DNA of 33,943 bases from Beijerinckiaceae bacterium (lineage in GTDB: Bacteria > Pseudomonadota > Alphaproteobacteria > Rhizobiales > Beijerinckiaceae): the NCBI GenBank assembly GCA_025458025.1, contig JALOTF010000060.1, positions 1 to 33,943 of the forward strand. The letters run 5' to 3'. Positions 8,306 through 17,102 of this stretch are shown piece after piece. The notes beneath the pieces are model-generated. The model saw nothing but the letters and a program-made list of their open reading frames with translations. It was not told the origin of the DNA and made no database searches. The translations under genes were made by a program, and so were the position numbers. Position 1 is the first letter of the stretch. Every line of letters begins with the position of its first letter.

Positions 8306-9103
8306 TCAGCGGATGACGTGCTGGCGGCGCAAGTAAGCCTGCCATTCCGCGCGGCTGCCCGCGAAGGCATTTCGATCCACCGGACCCTTGATGCCCGGCA
8401 CGCGGCCCGTAGTGGTGTATTGCCAGAACAGCCAGTCGCGATTCTCGTAGCGCTCATGCGGTTCTGCCGCCACGGAGCGCAGCCAATACGTATACTCCTT
8501 GAAATGGCCTTCCATCACATCGGCATGGAACGGGATATCCGTATAGATGATCGGACGCTTGCCCGTATGCTTCTCCATGGCCTTCAGCATGGTCGCGATC
8601 TTCTTGCGCGCGAGATCGGGGTCGATCTTCTTCGGGCAGGTGCGCGAATGGCCGTTCCATTCGACATCGAGCACCGGAGGCAGCGCGTCCTTGTCGTTCG
8701 GCACGTTTCTGATGAACCAGTCGGCCTGTTCGTGCGCCGGGCGACACCAGAACACAAAGTGATAGGCCGCGCGCGGGATTCCATGCGCCTTGGCCTGCCG
8801 CCAGTTCTCGTGGAAGCGCTCGTCGAGATGGTCACCGCCCTCGGTCGCCTTGATGAAGGCGAAGGCCGTGCCCGCGCGCTTCACCTCGGCCCAATCGATT
8901 TCCCCCTGCCATTTGGACACGTCGATGCCATGCACAGGGAAGGAATGCGCCTTGCGCACGCCCTCATGCGGCTTCGCATCGCTCTTCAGCGGGTAATGGG
9001 CACGCTCCACGGTTCCGTCTGCGGAGCAAGCGGTCATCAACAGCGCGAGGGCGCCGAGAACGGCCGCGCGCCACGGCGCGGGAGAGGGAGAAAGGCGGGA
9101 CAC
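8306..9103 (-). CDS. glycoside hydrolase family 25 lysozyme, lipoprotein
   Basis: A 265-residue secreted muramidase. The N-terminus is a lipoprotein signal (AALGALALLMTAC in outline) with lipidation likely at Cys26. The GH25 domain starts at HGIDVSKWQG (residues 58-67) and holds FIKATEGGD, AYHFVFWC and the DVE motif (D146, E148) that carries the catalytic acids, followed by IIYTD and WLFWQYT strands. It should cleave the MurNAc-GlcNAc bond of peptidoglycan in the periplasm. GH25 proteins are often phage or secreted enzymes, but no phage genes are nearby, and the lipid anchor suggests a resident wall-remodelling enzyme. Confidence 0.9.
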   Translation of the reverse strand: MSRLSPSPAPWRAAVLGALALLMTACSADGTVERAHYPLKSDAKPHEGVRKAHSFPVHGIDVSKWQGEIDWAEVKRAGTAFAFIKATEGGDHLDERFHENWRQAKAHGIPRAAYHFVFWCRPAHEQADWFIRNVPNDKDALPPVLDVEWNGHSRTCPKKIDPDLARKKIATMLKAMEKHTGKRPIIYTDIPFHADVMEGHFKEYTYWLRSVAAEPHERYENRDWLFWQYTTTGRVPGIKGPVDRNAFAGSRAEWQAYLRRQHVIR

Positions 9104-9244
9104 GAAGCGAACCTCTTGTCTCGAAGGGAAAGGTGAAAACTGATAAACCGGAATGCCAGCAATGCGGCTGAAAGCGTTAAATGCTTCTTCAGGATTGGCT
9201 TTCCAGCCCCCGGAAACCGAATTGGCGTTAACGAATCCTGAATC

Positions 9245-10660
9245 TCAGCTGAGCCCGAACCAAAGGGTCGCAAAGCCGAGAAAGGCAAAGAACCCGACCA
9301 TATCCGTCACGGTCGTCACGAATGGCCCGGAAGCCACGGCGGGGTCGACTCCAGCGCGATCCAGCGCCAGCGGAATGAGCACGCCCGCGAGCGCCGCCGC
9401 GATGAGGTTCACGATGATGGCGATGCCCATGACGAGCCCGAGATCCACCGATTTGAACCAGACGGCCGCCACCACGCCCATGACGAGCGCGAACGCTATG
9501 CCATTAAGCAGGCCCACGCGGATTTCGCGGGCCACGAATCGTCGCGCACCGCTGCCGCCGAGCGCGCGGGTCGCCAGGGCGCGCACGGCCACGGTCATGG
9601 TCTGCGTGCCGGCATTGCCGCCCTGGCTCGCCACGATGGGCATCAGCACCGCCAGCGCCACCATCTTCTGCAACGCGCCTTCGAAGAACCCGATGACGGC
9701 GGAGGCGAGAATCGCCGTGATGAGGTTCACGAACAGCCACGAAAACCGGCGCTTTGCCGTTTCCAGCGTGCTGTCGCCCAGTTCTTCATCGGCACGCACG
9801 CCACCGAGCGCGCGGATCTCGGCATCCGCCTCCTGATCGATCACGTCCACGATGTCATCGAAGGTCAGCACGCCCACGAGCTTGCCCTCGGCATCCTCGA
9901 CCGGGATCGCCACCAGATTGTAGCGCTTGAAGAGTTCGGCCACCTCGTGCTGGTCGTCGGTGGCGGCCACGCGATGCTCGGCCTCAAGCATGATCTTCTC
10001 GATCTTCACCGGCCGTTTCGCGCGGAGCATGCGGTTGAGCGGCACGCGACCGAGCACGTGATGTTCGGAATCCACCGCGTAAAGCTCGTAGAATTCCTCG
10101 GGCAACTCCTCGCTCTCGCGCAGGAAATCGATGGTCTGCCCCACCGTCCAAAACGGAGGAATGGCGATGACATCCGACTGCATGCGTCGGCCAGCGGATT
10201 CCTCGGGGTAATCGAGGCTGCGCTCCAGCGTGGCGCGATCCGGCGTGGGAAGGGCCGCAAGAACCTCTTCCTGATCCTCCTCGGCGAGGTCTTCGAGAAT
10301 GTAGACCGCATCATCCGAATCAAGCTCGCGCACACCCTCCGCGATCTGCGCGTTGGGCATTTCCTCGAGCAGGTCCTCGCGAACCGTATCCTCGATTTCG
10401 GTGAGCGCGGCGAAGTCGAAATCAGCGCCCATCAATGCGACGAGGCGCGGGCGCTCATCCGGATCAAGCGCCTCGATCAGGTCGCCGAGATCGGCCTCGT
10501 GCAGGTCGCCGGCCAGCGCGACGAGCCGCACCGAATCATCCGCATCGAGCGCCGCGCGCACGGCCGCGAGGAAGGCCGCATGCAGATTGCCATCCTCGTC
10601 GCGGCAATCCTCACCCCAGGGCGGCGGGACGGCAGAAGGCGCGACGATGGAATCGGTCAT
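9245..10660 (-). CDS. mgtE: magnesium transporter MgtE
   Basis: A 471-residue inner-membrane Mg2+ channel. It shows the acidic helical N-domain (DLIEALDPDERPRL, then DDAVYILEDL), a CBS pair from about residue 165 to 290 (MQSDVIAIPPFWTV; GVLTFDDIVDVI), the connecting helix, and a C-terminal pore of about five membrane helices with the PIVASQGGNAGTQT signature. Family members gate on cytosolic Mg2+ bound between the N and CBS domains. The start at 10660 is fixed by GGAGGAGG at ideal spacing; an upstream in-frame ATG at 10822 would run through a terminator hairpin. The tRNA-Leu gene lies upstream on the same strand. I see no Mg2+ riboswitch before it. Confidence 0.95.
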   Translation of the reverse strand: MTDSIVAPSAVPPPWGEDCRDEDGNLHAAFLAAVRAALDADDSVRLVALAGDLHEADLGDLIEALDPDERPRLVALMGADFDFAALTEIEDTVREDLLEEMPNAQIAEGVRELDSDDAVYILEDLAEEDQEEVLAALPTPDRATLERSLDYPEESAGRRMQSDVIAIPPFWTVGQTIDFLRESEELPEEFYELYAVDSEHHVLGRVPLNRMLRAKRPVKIEKIMLEAEHRVAATDDQHEVAELFKRYNLVAIPVEDAEGKLVGVLTFDDIVDVIDQEADAEIRALGGVRADEELGDSTLETAKRRFSWLFVNLITAILASAVIGFFEGALQKMVALAVLMPIVASQGGNAGTQTMTVAVRALATRALGGSGARRFVAREIRVGLLNGIAFALVMGVVAAVWFKSVDLGLVMGIAIIVNLIAAALAGVLIPLALDRAGVDPAVASGPFVTTVTDMVGFFAFLGFATLWFGLS

Positions 10661-10821
10661 CGAAGCCTCCTCCGGGCACGAACGGGACGGGAGAAAGGCG
10701 CGCGAAAAGAGCCCGCGCCTCACCTCACAAGGGATACGCTGCGGCCAGCGGCGAGGCAACCGGATGCGACGATTTTCAGCAAAAACCGGGGGGAAGACAA
10801 AACCGGGCGCCAGAAACGACA

Positions 10822-10850
10822 AAGCCGCGCAGAAAGCGCGGCTTTTGTAT
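10822..10850 (-). terminator. hairpin terminator downstream of tRNA-Leu
   Basis: AAGCCGCGC (10822-10830), a five-base loop, and GCGCGGCTT (10836-10844). On the minus strand the stem follows the tRNA 3' end by about 30 bases and ends in a short T-run. On the plus strand TTTTGT follows, so it may work in both directions. Confidence 0.6.
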
Positions 10851-10874
10851 CATTCCGACGATTTGCACCAGAAA

Positions 10875-10959
10875 TGGTGCGGACGAGAGGACTCGAACCT
10901 CCACGGTGTTACCCACTAGCACCTCAAGCTAGCGCGTCTACCAATTCCGCCACGACCGC
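10875..10959 (-). tRNA. tRNA-Leu (anticodon GAG)
   Basis: An 85-base class II tRNA with encoded CCA. The anticodon stem CTAGC/GCTAG encloses loop TTGAGGT with anticodon GAG, reading CUU/CUC leucine codons. The long variable arm (GGGTAACACC region) is typical of leucine tRNAs, and the T-arm shows GGTTCGAGTCC. The acceptor stem has an apparent U5-U68 mismatch: GCGGTCG on the 5' side against CGTCCGC on the 3' side. A hairpin terminator follows. Confidence 0.96.
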
Positions 10960-11053
10960 ACACCGGTGAAGCGATGCGCGTGGCATCGACCGACCGAGGT
11001 GCGCTCTCTAACAAAGCGATCCCCCGGATGCAAGCGGCGCGGAGCGCTTATTT

Positions 11054-11338
11054 TCAGAAGCTTTCCTCGGCATGAGTCTCGCGCGGCGCAAAGCGACCGC
11101 GGATCGTCTCGGGCTTGCGAAGCAGCGAGGTCACTTCCACCTGAATGCGCTTGCCCTGCACCACGACCTGCCCGCGCGCGACGGGGAAATTGTTGGCGAG
11201 AATCTCGACCTCATCGTTCTCGTTGGCGTTCAGTTCGATCACCGCACCGCGCCCCATGCGCAGCAGATGGTGGATCGGCATCACGGTCCGACCGATCACC
11301 ACGGCGATCTCGAGTTCGACATTTTCAACGGTCTGCAT
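11054..11338 (-). CDS. FliN-like SpoA-domain protein
   Basis: A 94-residue protein consisting almost wholly of a SpoA (FliM/FliN C-terminal) domain. It shows [27 protein letters not shown], an Asn-Glu-rich turn, and [27 protein letters not shown]. In flagellated bacteria FliN builds the C-ring switch of the motor. No other flagellar or type III secretion gene is in the window, and the gene is divergent from lipB (75 bases between starts). It may be a flagellar FliN placed away from the main clusters or a paralogue with another role. It is somewhat shorter than typical FliN, lacking an N-terminal extension. Confidence 0.8.
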   Translation of the reverse strand: MQTVENVELEIAVVIGRTVMPIHHLLRMGRGAVIELNANENDEVEILANNFPVARGQVVVQGKRIQVEVTSLLRKPETIRGRFAPRETHAEESF

Positions 11339-11413
11339 CTCGAAGGCACTCCCGAAGGCCCTGCATTGGCCGCGATTGACATCGGCAATTTCTGCCCACT
11401 ATCTCGCACCAAC

Positions 11414-12100
11414 ATGGTCAACAGCCCGTTAACGCCACCGCCTTTCGGCCGCGCCGATGCCAACCCGGTCGAATGGCTGGTCTGGGATGGCCTCACGCCC
11501 TACGAAACCTCCCTCGCCTTCATGGAAGCGCGCGCGGCGGCCATCGCGGCGGGCGAGGCAAGCGAATGCGTGCTGTTGCTGGAGCATCCGCCGCTCTACA
11601 CCGCCGGAACCTCCGCGAACCCTGCTGATCTTGTGAACCCGCAATTCCCGGTGATCGAAACCGGGCGTGGCGGGCAATATACCTATCACGGGCCGGGCCA
11701 GCGCGTGGCCTATGTGATGCTCGATCTCAAGGCCCGGAAGCCGGATGTCCGCGCCTTCGTGGAGGCTTTGGAAGCCTGGGTGATGGAAGCACTCGCGGCC
11801 TTCAACCTGCGAGGCTTCACCGATCCCGCACGCGTGGGCGTGTGGGTGAAGCGACCGGACAAGGGCGAGGGTTATGAGGACAAGATCGCGGCCATCGGAA
11901 TCCGCCTGCGCAAATGGGTGTCGTTTCACGGCATCTCACTGAATGTGGAGCCGGATCTCGCGCATTTCGGCGGCATCGTGCCGTGCGGAATCAAGGAGCA
12001 GCGTTACGGCGTGACGAGCCTTGTCGATCTCGGCCTGCCCGTGGGGATGCACGAGACGGACCTAGCGCTGAAGGCGGCCTTCACGAAGGTGTTTGGCTGA
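11414..12100 (+). CDS. lipB: octanoyl-[ACP]:protein octanoyltransferase LipB
   Basis: A 228-residue enzyme that moves the octanoyl group from acyl carrier protein to lipoyl domains, the first step of lipoate synthesis. Motifs are [12 protein letters not shown] (85-96), catalytic Lys157 in [17 protein letters not shown], and catalytic Cys191 in VPCGIKE. Length is normal. The ATG at 11414 is taken as the start because the family sequence begins shortly after it; the reading frame is open far upstream only because it is antisense to the FliN-like gene. It is convergent with the gamma-glutamylcyclotransferase-like gene. Confidence 0.94.
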   Translation: MVNSPLTPPPFGRADANPVEWLVWDGLTPYETSLAFMEARAAAIAAGEASECVLLLEHPPLYTAGTSANPADLVNPQFPVIETGRGGQYTYHGPGQRVAYVMLDLKARKPDVRAFVEALEAWVMEALAAFNLRGFTDPARVGVWVKRPDKGEGYEDKIAAIGIRLRKWVSFHGISLNVEPDLAHFGGIVPCGIKEQRYGVTSLVDLGLPVGMHETDLALKAAFTKVFG

Positions 12101-12163
12101 AGCGCGAGCTGTTCTTGATCGCATTTTTTCACGCGAACCGGAACCAATTCGCTTAAAAAAGCT

Positions 12164-12655
12164 CTAGTCGCCCCACTGCCAGGTCTCGCTCGCGCGCGGA
12201 CCACTCACGCTCTTTTTCCCCGGCGCGGCGAAAGCCCCCTGCCCCAACGCCGCCATGCCTGCGAGATAGGCCTTGGGAAGGCCGATTTCCGCGCCGGCCC
12301 GGAGCAGATCTTCGAGATAGCCAGCGCGCGGTTTTCCGCCCGGCTTGCCCGTGCCGACATAGACCAGAGCGCGGCGCGGCCCGCTGGTGGTGATCACCGG
12401 CTGGTCCATCTTCACATAGAGGCCGCGATCTACCTCCTCGAAGCGGTCGAGCGCGCGGATATCCGCGAGCAGCATGTCCCACAGCAAGCCATGCACCATC
12501 TGTCGCGGATCGCGCACCACGCTCGCATAGCCGTGCTCGGTGATGACGAATCGATGCCGCACCAGCCTCGCGAGGCCAAGAGGCTTGCCGCCGGGCGTGC
12601 GACGCGTCATCGCGGCGACATCCATGTTGGCGCCATAGGCGAAATAGAGCGGCAT
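12164..12655 (-). CDS. gamma-glutamylcyclotransferase-like (AIG2 family) protein
   Basis: A 163-residue protein of the GGCT/AIG2 fold. Near the N-terminus is the substrate-loop motif YFAYGANM (residues 4-11), and DRFEEVDRGLY (70-80) carries the conserved acid expected at the catalytic position. Family members release 5-oxoproline from gamma-glutamyl amines or peptides; the precise substrate cannot be told here. It starts 12 bases after the stop of the ABM-domain gene and is probably the last gene of a pccA-ABM-GGCT unit. Confidence 0.85.
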   Translation of the reverse strand: MPLYFAYGANMDVAAMTRRTPGGKPLGLARLVRHRFVITEHGYASVVRDPRQMVHGLLWDMLLADIRALDRFEEVDRGLYVKMDQPVITTSGPRRALVYVGTGKPGGKPRAGYLEDLLRAGAEIGLPKAYLAGMAALGQGAFAAPGKKSVSGPRASETWQWGD

Positions 12656-12667
12656 GCGCGAGAGCCC

Positions 12668-13024
12668 TCAGACTGAACGACCTTCCGGCCCGGAATAGGC
12701 CCGCTCCACCTTCGCGATGCGCAGTTCGTAATGCAAGTACCAGCGCTCGATACCCATTTTCTGCGCATAGAGGTGCTGCACCTGCGCCTTCCAGTTCAGG
12801 AGCGCGGCTTCATCCGCCCAGAAGCTGTTGGTGATGCCGAAGCCATCCTCCCGCCGCGCATGCTCAAGGCCAAGATAACCGGGCTGTGTTTTCGCCAGCG
12901 CCTCCATTGCATCGGCCATGGCGGAATAGCCATGGTCGCCTTCTTTCCGGATCGAGGAAAACGCGACGATGTAATAGGGCGGCTTCGGCGTTCGGGCGAA
13001 GCTTTCGGGCGAAATGCTGGACAT
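12668..13024 (-). CDS. antibiotic-biosynthesis-monooxygenase-like (ABM) domain protein
   Basis: A 118-residue protein with the small dimeric alpha-beta barrel pattern of the ABM superfamily: YYIVAFSSIRK strand, a helix AMADAMEALAKTQPGYLG, EHARREDGFGITNSFWADEAALLNW, and a C-terminal YLHYELRIAKVERAY strand. The FWADEAALLNW block is characteristic. Members include heme-degrading and quinone-forming enzymes but many have no known function. The start at 13024 follows GGAGA; the longer reading frame upstream overlaps pccA. It lies 67 bases after pccA on the same strand. Confidence 0.78.
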   Translation of the reverse strand: MSSISPESFARTPKPPYYIVAFSSIRKEGDHGYSAMADAMEALAKTQPGYLGLEHARREDGFGITNSFWADEAALLNWKAQVQHLYAQKMGIERWYLHYELRIAKVERAYSGPEGRSV

Positions 13025-13091
13025 GGCGATTCTCTCCTGCTGGGCGGAGAGCACCACAGGGCCGGAAAAATCGCCAATTCGGTTTTCCGAA

Positions 13092-15096
13092 CTATCCAGC
13101 AAATTCCATGATGACCGCATCAACGGCGAGGCTTTCGCCCGCCTTGGCGCGCAGTTTGGAGATGGTGACGTCACGCTCAGCGCGCAGCACATTCTCCATC
13201 TTCATGGCTTCCACCACCGCGAGTGTCTCGCCGGCCTTCACCTCCTGCCCTTCGGAAACCGCGATAGATTTCACGAGGCCGGGCATGGGGCAGAGCAGCA
13301 CGCGCGAGGTATCCGCGCCACGCTTTTCGGGCATAAGGGCCGCAAGCTGCGCTTCGCGCTTCGTATAGACACGCGCATCGGCTGCCGTGCCCGCCATGGC
13401 AAGGCGCACGCCATTGGGAATGGACTCGACCCGCATCGCGCGCTCGACGCCGGAGATCGCGCCGGTCCAGACCGGATCGCCCGACCACGAGATCGGACGC
13501 GCCATCGGCGAAGCGCACATGGGTTTCGCCGAGGCCATCATCCACCGTGAGTTCGAAGCTCTGGCGGTTCTCGCCCGTCCCGAGTTGCACGATGCGAGTT
13601 TCGGCGAAGCGCACAGGCCGCGTCGTTGCCATTTGGCCCGAAATCTGCCGCTTGCGGGCATTAAGGCGATGGTCGATCACCGCAGCCACAGCTGCGATCA
13701 CCCGCGCCGTTTCGCCCTGCGGCATCGGCACCTCGAAACCGCCCGGGAATTCCTCGGCGATGAAACCGGTGGACAGCGCCCCGGATTTCCAGCGGGGATG
13801 CGCCATCAGGGTCGCGAGGAACGGAATGTTGTGGCGGATGCCATCGATCGCGAAGGCATCGAGCGCGCGGGCCTGTGCCTCGATGGCTTCAAGGCGTGTG
13901 GGCGCATGCGTCACGAGTTTCGCGATCATCGGATCGTAGAACATCGAGATCTGGCCGCCCTCTTCCACGCCCGTATCGTTGCGGAGCGTGATGCCGCCAG
14001 CCGTGCCTTCTGCGGGCGGGCGGTAGAGCGTGAGACGGCCGATGGAGGGCAGGAAGTTGCGCGTGGGGTCTTCCGCGTAGATGCGGCTCTCCACCGCCCA
14101 GCCTTCAAGGCGGATATCGGCCTGCGAAAATGCGAGTTTCTCGCCAGCCGCGACGCGGATCATCTGCTCCACGAGATCGATGCCGGTGATGAGTTCCGTC
14201 ACCGGATGCTCCACCTGCAAACGCGTATTCATTTCAAGGAAGTAGAAGCTCTTGTCCTGCCCGGCGACGAATTCCACCGTGCCGGCGCTGTCGTAACCCA
14301 CGGCCTTGGCGAGGGCGACGGCCTGCGCACCCATCTTTGCGCGGGTCTCCTCGTCGAGCAACGGCGATGGCGCTTCCTCGACAACCTTCTGGTTGCGGCG
14401 CTGAACGGAACACTCGCGCTCGCCGAGATGGATAACGTTGCCGTGCTTGTCGCCCAGCACCTGAATCTCGATATGGCGCGGATTGACGATGAACTTCTCG
14501 ACGAACATGCGGTCGTCGCCGAAGGAGGATTTCGCCTCGGAGCGCGAGCGTTCGAAGCCTTCCTTCACCTCATCGGCATTCCAGGCGATGCGCATGCCCT
14601 TGCCGCCACCGCCGGCGGAAGCTTTAAGCATCACCGGATAGCCAATCTCATCGGCGATTTTCATCGCCTCCTCGGGAGTCTCGATCGTGCCGAGATAGCC
14701 GGGAACCGTGGAAACGCCCGCGGCAGCCGCGGCCTTCTTCGATTCGATCTTGTCGCCCATCGCCGCGATGGCGTGCGGATTGGGACCGATGAAGGTTATG
14801 CCCGCCTCTTTCAGCGCAAGCGCGAAAGCCTCGCGCTCGGAAAGGAAGCCATAGCCGGGATGAACCGCCTCGGCGCCGGTCGCCTTGCAGGCCGCAATGA
14901 TCTTCTCGATGACGAGATAGCTCTCGGCGGCGGGCGCGGGGCCGATGGCGACAGCCTCATCGGCCATCTGCACATGCATCGCGTCGGCATCGGCCTCGGA
15001 ATACACCGCGACCGTGCGGATGCCCATCTTGCGCGCGCTCTTGATGACACGGCAGGCAATCTCGCCGCGATTGGCGATCAGGATTTTCTTGAACAT
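13092..15096 (-). pseudogene. pccA: propionyl-CoA carboxylase alpha (biotin) subunit, frameshifted
   Basis: Biotin carboxylase/biotin carrier subunit that makes methylmalonyl-CoA from propionyl-CoA together with PccB. From 15096 the protein shows the biotin carboxylase domain (ILIANRGEIACRV; ATP-grasp KASAGGGGKGM; FLEMNTRLQVEHPVTE) and runs in one frame to FADGASDL near 13490. It then continues in the next frame as SWSGDPVWTGAISGV to the biotin carrier domain with VEAMKMEN and ends VIMEFAG. Skipping one base near 13487-13500 restores the full family sequence. The linker LMPEKRGADTSRVLLCPMPG is of the alphaproteobacterial PccA type, which separates it from MccA. As written, translation would lose the biotinylated lysine, so the enzyme would be inactive. 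A one-base sequencing error is a serious alternative. Confidence 0.85.
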
Positions 15097-15203
15097 CGCG
15101 CCTCAGGGCCTCCCGAACCCGTTTCATCGGGTCTTACGGGAATGCAGCGACGCGGTAAATCCGGCGGAAGGCTCAACCTTGGTCGAGGTGAGGCATCGCG
15201 TGA

Positions 15204-15222
15204 GCGCGCCGCACCGGCGCGC
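15204..15222. repeat. GC-rich hairpin between the 129-residue protein gene and pccA
   Basis: GCGCGCCG-CAC-CGGCGCGC, a perfect eight-base stem with a three-base loop, nine bases past the upstream gene's stop. There is no T-tract, so intrinsic termination is doubtful; mRNA end protection or attenuation before pccA is possible. Confidence 0.4.
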
Positions 15223-15230
15223 CTTCGGGT

Positions 15231-15620
15231 TCAGAAGTCGCGCGCCTCGGCATGCTTCAGCGCCAGCACCATCAGGCGTTCCGGCGTGTCGTTCAGCTCG
15301 CGGGCCAGCGCGAAAAGCAGCGCAGGAAGTGCGGGCGACGGGGCATCGGCCACCAAACCGAGGAACCAGTCGAGATCGGTTTCGCTCACCTCGCCAAAGG
15401 GCTGGCGCTGCCAAACGAGAAAGCCCACCAGCGCCTCGATGAGGAAGGCACGCCATTCCGGGCCGGTCTGCGCACCGGAATGATCGAGCATCAGCAGGTA
15501 TTCCGCTTCCTCGCGGCTGCCGACAGCCACATAGGAGCGCGGATCGAGCCGCGGCTCCTCGATTGCCGGAGCGAGCGCATCGAGCACGGCGCTCGGTTCG
15601 AATTTCGCGGGGCTTGCCAT
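15231..15620 (-). CDS. conserved-looking protein of unknown function upstream of pccA
   Basis: A 129-residue, mostly helical and acidic protein that I do not recognise. It has no signal peptide and no obvious membrane segment. Tryptophan-rich stretches are seen (PEWRAFLIEALVGFLVWQRQPFG; DLDWFLGLVADA), and the end is ALKHAEARDF. The start at 15620 is chosen for AAGGAA upstream and for the length of the codon-biased part; the reading frame continues upstream with a less protein-like composition. It precedes pccA on the same strand with 134 bases between, so it may be co-transcribed with pccA. No function is proposed. Confidence 0.55.
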   Translation of the reverse strand: MASPAKFEPSAVLDALAPAIEEPRLDPRSYVAVGSREEAEYLLMLDHSGAQTGPEWRAFLIEALVGFLVWQRQPFGEVSETDLDWFLGLVADAPSPALPALLFALARELNDTPERLMVLALKHAEARDF

Positions 15621-15961
15621 AGCCGGCTTCCTTGCCTTGAGGGAGGCCCGCGCGGCGATGCGCAGCTCCCGGATCCCGAGTGACGTCGCGGGCCAGTTCT
15701 CTGGCCTCGTCCCGCCGGTTGTTTGTCGTCTTCCCTGTGGAGGCTTTGTGCCCCTCATCATGCACACGAGAATGGCGCGGCAATTGTTGCGCAAACCTTG
15801 CGGAAATCGGGCAGTTTTCGGGCTGGGTGAATCGTTTCCCTTCAAAAACCGGTGAATCGCTGGCAAGCGAACGCACTTAACGAGGCGTGATTTCCCGGTT
15901 TGCAGGCAGCGCTGCGGCGTGCAAAATGAAGTCTCGGGGACAAAATCGGGAATCGCAGAAA
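15621..15961. other. divergent intergenic region without a gene
   Basis: About 340 bases between the 129-residue protein gene and the dipeptidase gene, which are divergent. I see short open frames but none with a good ribosome site or family resemblance. A near-repeat GTGAATCG occurs twice (around 15829 and 15851) close to the dipeptidase start. The region presumably holds promoters for both directions. Confidence 0.4.
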
Positions 15962-17092
15962 ATGGTTCAGACGGCCGAGGATCAGGCCACGCGGCTGCTC
16001 GCACGCACCCGCCTCGTCGACGGACATAACGACCTTCCCTACGTCATCTGGCGCCATCGCGGAGCGAAAGGCGATGCTCGTCTCTGGGACGTGACGCGGG
16101 AACACCCCGAGCACGATACCGATATCCCCAAGCTGAAGGCCGGGCAGGTCGCGACGCAGATCTTCACGGCGTTCATACCGACAGCCGAGAACGATCCCCT
16201 GCGCGCGCGCCTCGAAGTGATCGACGTGATGCTCCAGATGGAGCAGGCCTGGCCGGAAAGCTTCCATCCCGTGCTGGAGCCCAAGGACATCGTCCGCGCC
16301 CGCAAGGCCGGCAAGATCGGCCTGCTGAAGGCCGTAGAAGGCCTCGTGGGCGTCGATAATGTCGGCCACCTCCGCCTGTTCCACGCCATGGGTATCCGCC
16401 TCGTCACGCTCTGCCACAACGAGACGCTGCCCTTCATCGACAGCGCGACCGATGTGCCGGGTAAGACACCGCTAAACGAGTTCGGCCGCGCGATCATCGC
16501 GGAGATGGAGCGGCTCGGCCTCATCATCGATCTCGCGCATGTCTCGCCGCCAGCCCAGCACGCGGTGATGGATGTGGCGAAAGGCCCGGTCATCATCAGC
16601 CATGCCAATGCACATGCGCTCTGCCCGCATCCGCGCAATGCGCCGGACAACGTGATGCGGCGCATTGCCGATGGCGGCGGTATCGTGATGGCGACCTTCG
16701 TGCCCGTGTTCCTCTCGCCGGAGGTCTACATCGCGATGCAGCCCGCGATGGACAAGTTCGGCAAGGCCCTGCCCGACATGGAGCGCGCGGCTTACCAGAA
16801 GGCGAAGCGCGAGGCTTTCGCGCATTTCGGCACGCGCGATGGCGTGCAATGGCTCTGCGACCACCTCGACCACATGAAGAACCTCGTGGGCGCGGAATCC
16901 ATCGGCATCGGCTCGGATTTCTACGGCGGCCCCAACCCGCCCGGTCTCGATGATGCCACGACTTTCCCGAAAATCTTCGCCGAGCTGATCCGTCGCAAAT
17001 GGAAGACGCGCGAACTGGAATTGCTGGCCGGAGGCAATTTCGAGCGGGTCTGGCGTGACGTGTACCGGTCGGACATCCGCCTGTCCGACTGA
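15962..17092 (+). CDS. membrane dipeptidase family (peptidase M19) protein
   Basis: A 376-residue zinc amidohydrolase of the renal-dipeptidase family. Metal ligands are visible in order: H22-N-D24 in VDGHNDLP, bridging E126 in KAVEG, H193 in IDLAHVS, H214 in SHANAHAL, and D319 in GIGSDFYG. Members cleave dipeptides, often with a D-residue at the C-terminal side. No signal peptide is seen, so it is likely cytosolic. The following monooxygenase gene starts 10 bases after its stop, so the two are probably one transcript. A start upstream of 15962 is possible in frame but lacks family sequence. Confidence 0.9.
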   Translation: MVQTAEDQATRLLARTRLVDGHNDLPYVIWRHRGAKGDARLWDVTREHPEHDTDIPKLKAGQVATQIFTAFIPTAENDPLRARLEVIDVMLQMEQAWPESFHPVLEPKDIVRARKAGKIGLLKAVEGLVGVDNVGHLRLFHAMGIRLVTLCHNETLPFIDSATDVPGKTPLNEFGRAIIAEMERLGLIIDLAHVSPPAQHAVMDVAKGPVIISHANAHALCPHPRNAPDNVMRRIADGGGIVMATFVPVFLSPEVYIAMQPAMDKFGKALPDMERAAYQKAKREAFAHFGTRDGVQWLCDHLDHMKNLVGAESIGIGSDFYGGPNPPGLDDATTFPKIFAELIRRKWKTRELELLAGGNFERVWRDVYRSDIRLSD

Positions 17093-17102
17093 CACCGCGA
17101 CG

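Noticed and set aside
10661-10821. Possible magnesium riboswitch before mgtE
   Set aside because: There is no M-box-like conserved core; the region holds only a good ribosome site and the tRNA terminator.
13387-15483. A 698-residue open frame on the plus strand opposite pccA
   Set aside because: It is antisense to PccA, has no recognisable domain and is explained by high GC content and codon bias.
15656-15855. Small open frame of about 66 codons in the pccA-dipeptidase intergenic region
   Set aside because: It has no clear ribosome site, no family resemblance and unusual composition; likely chance.
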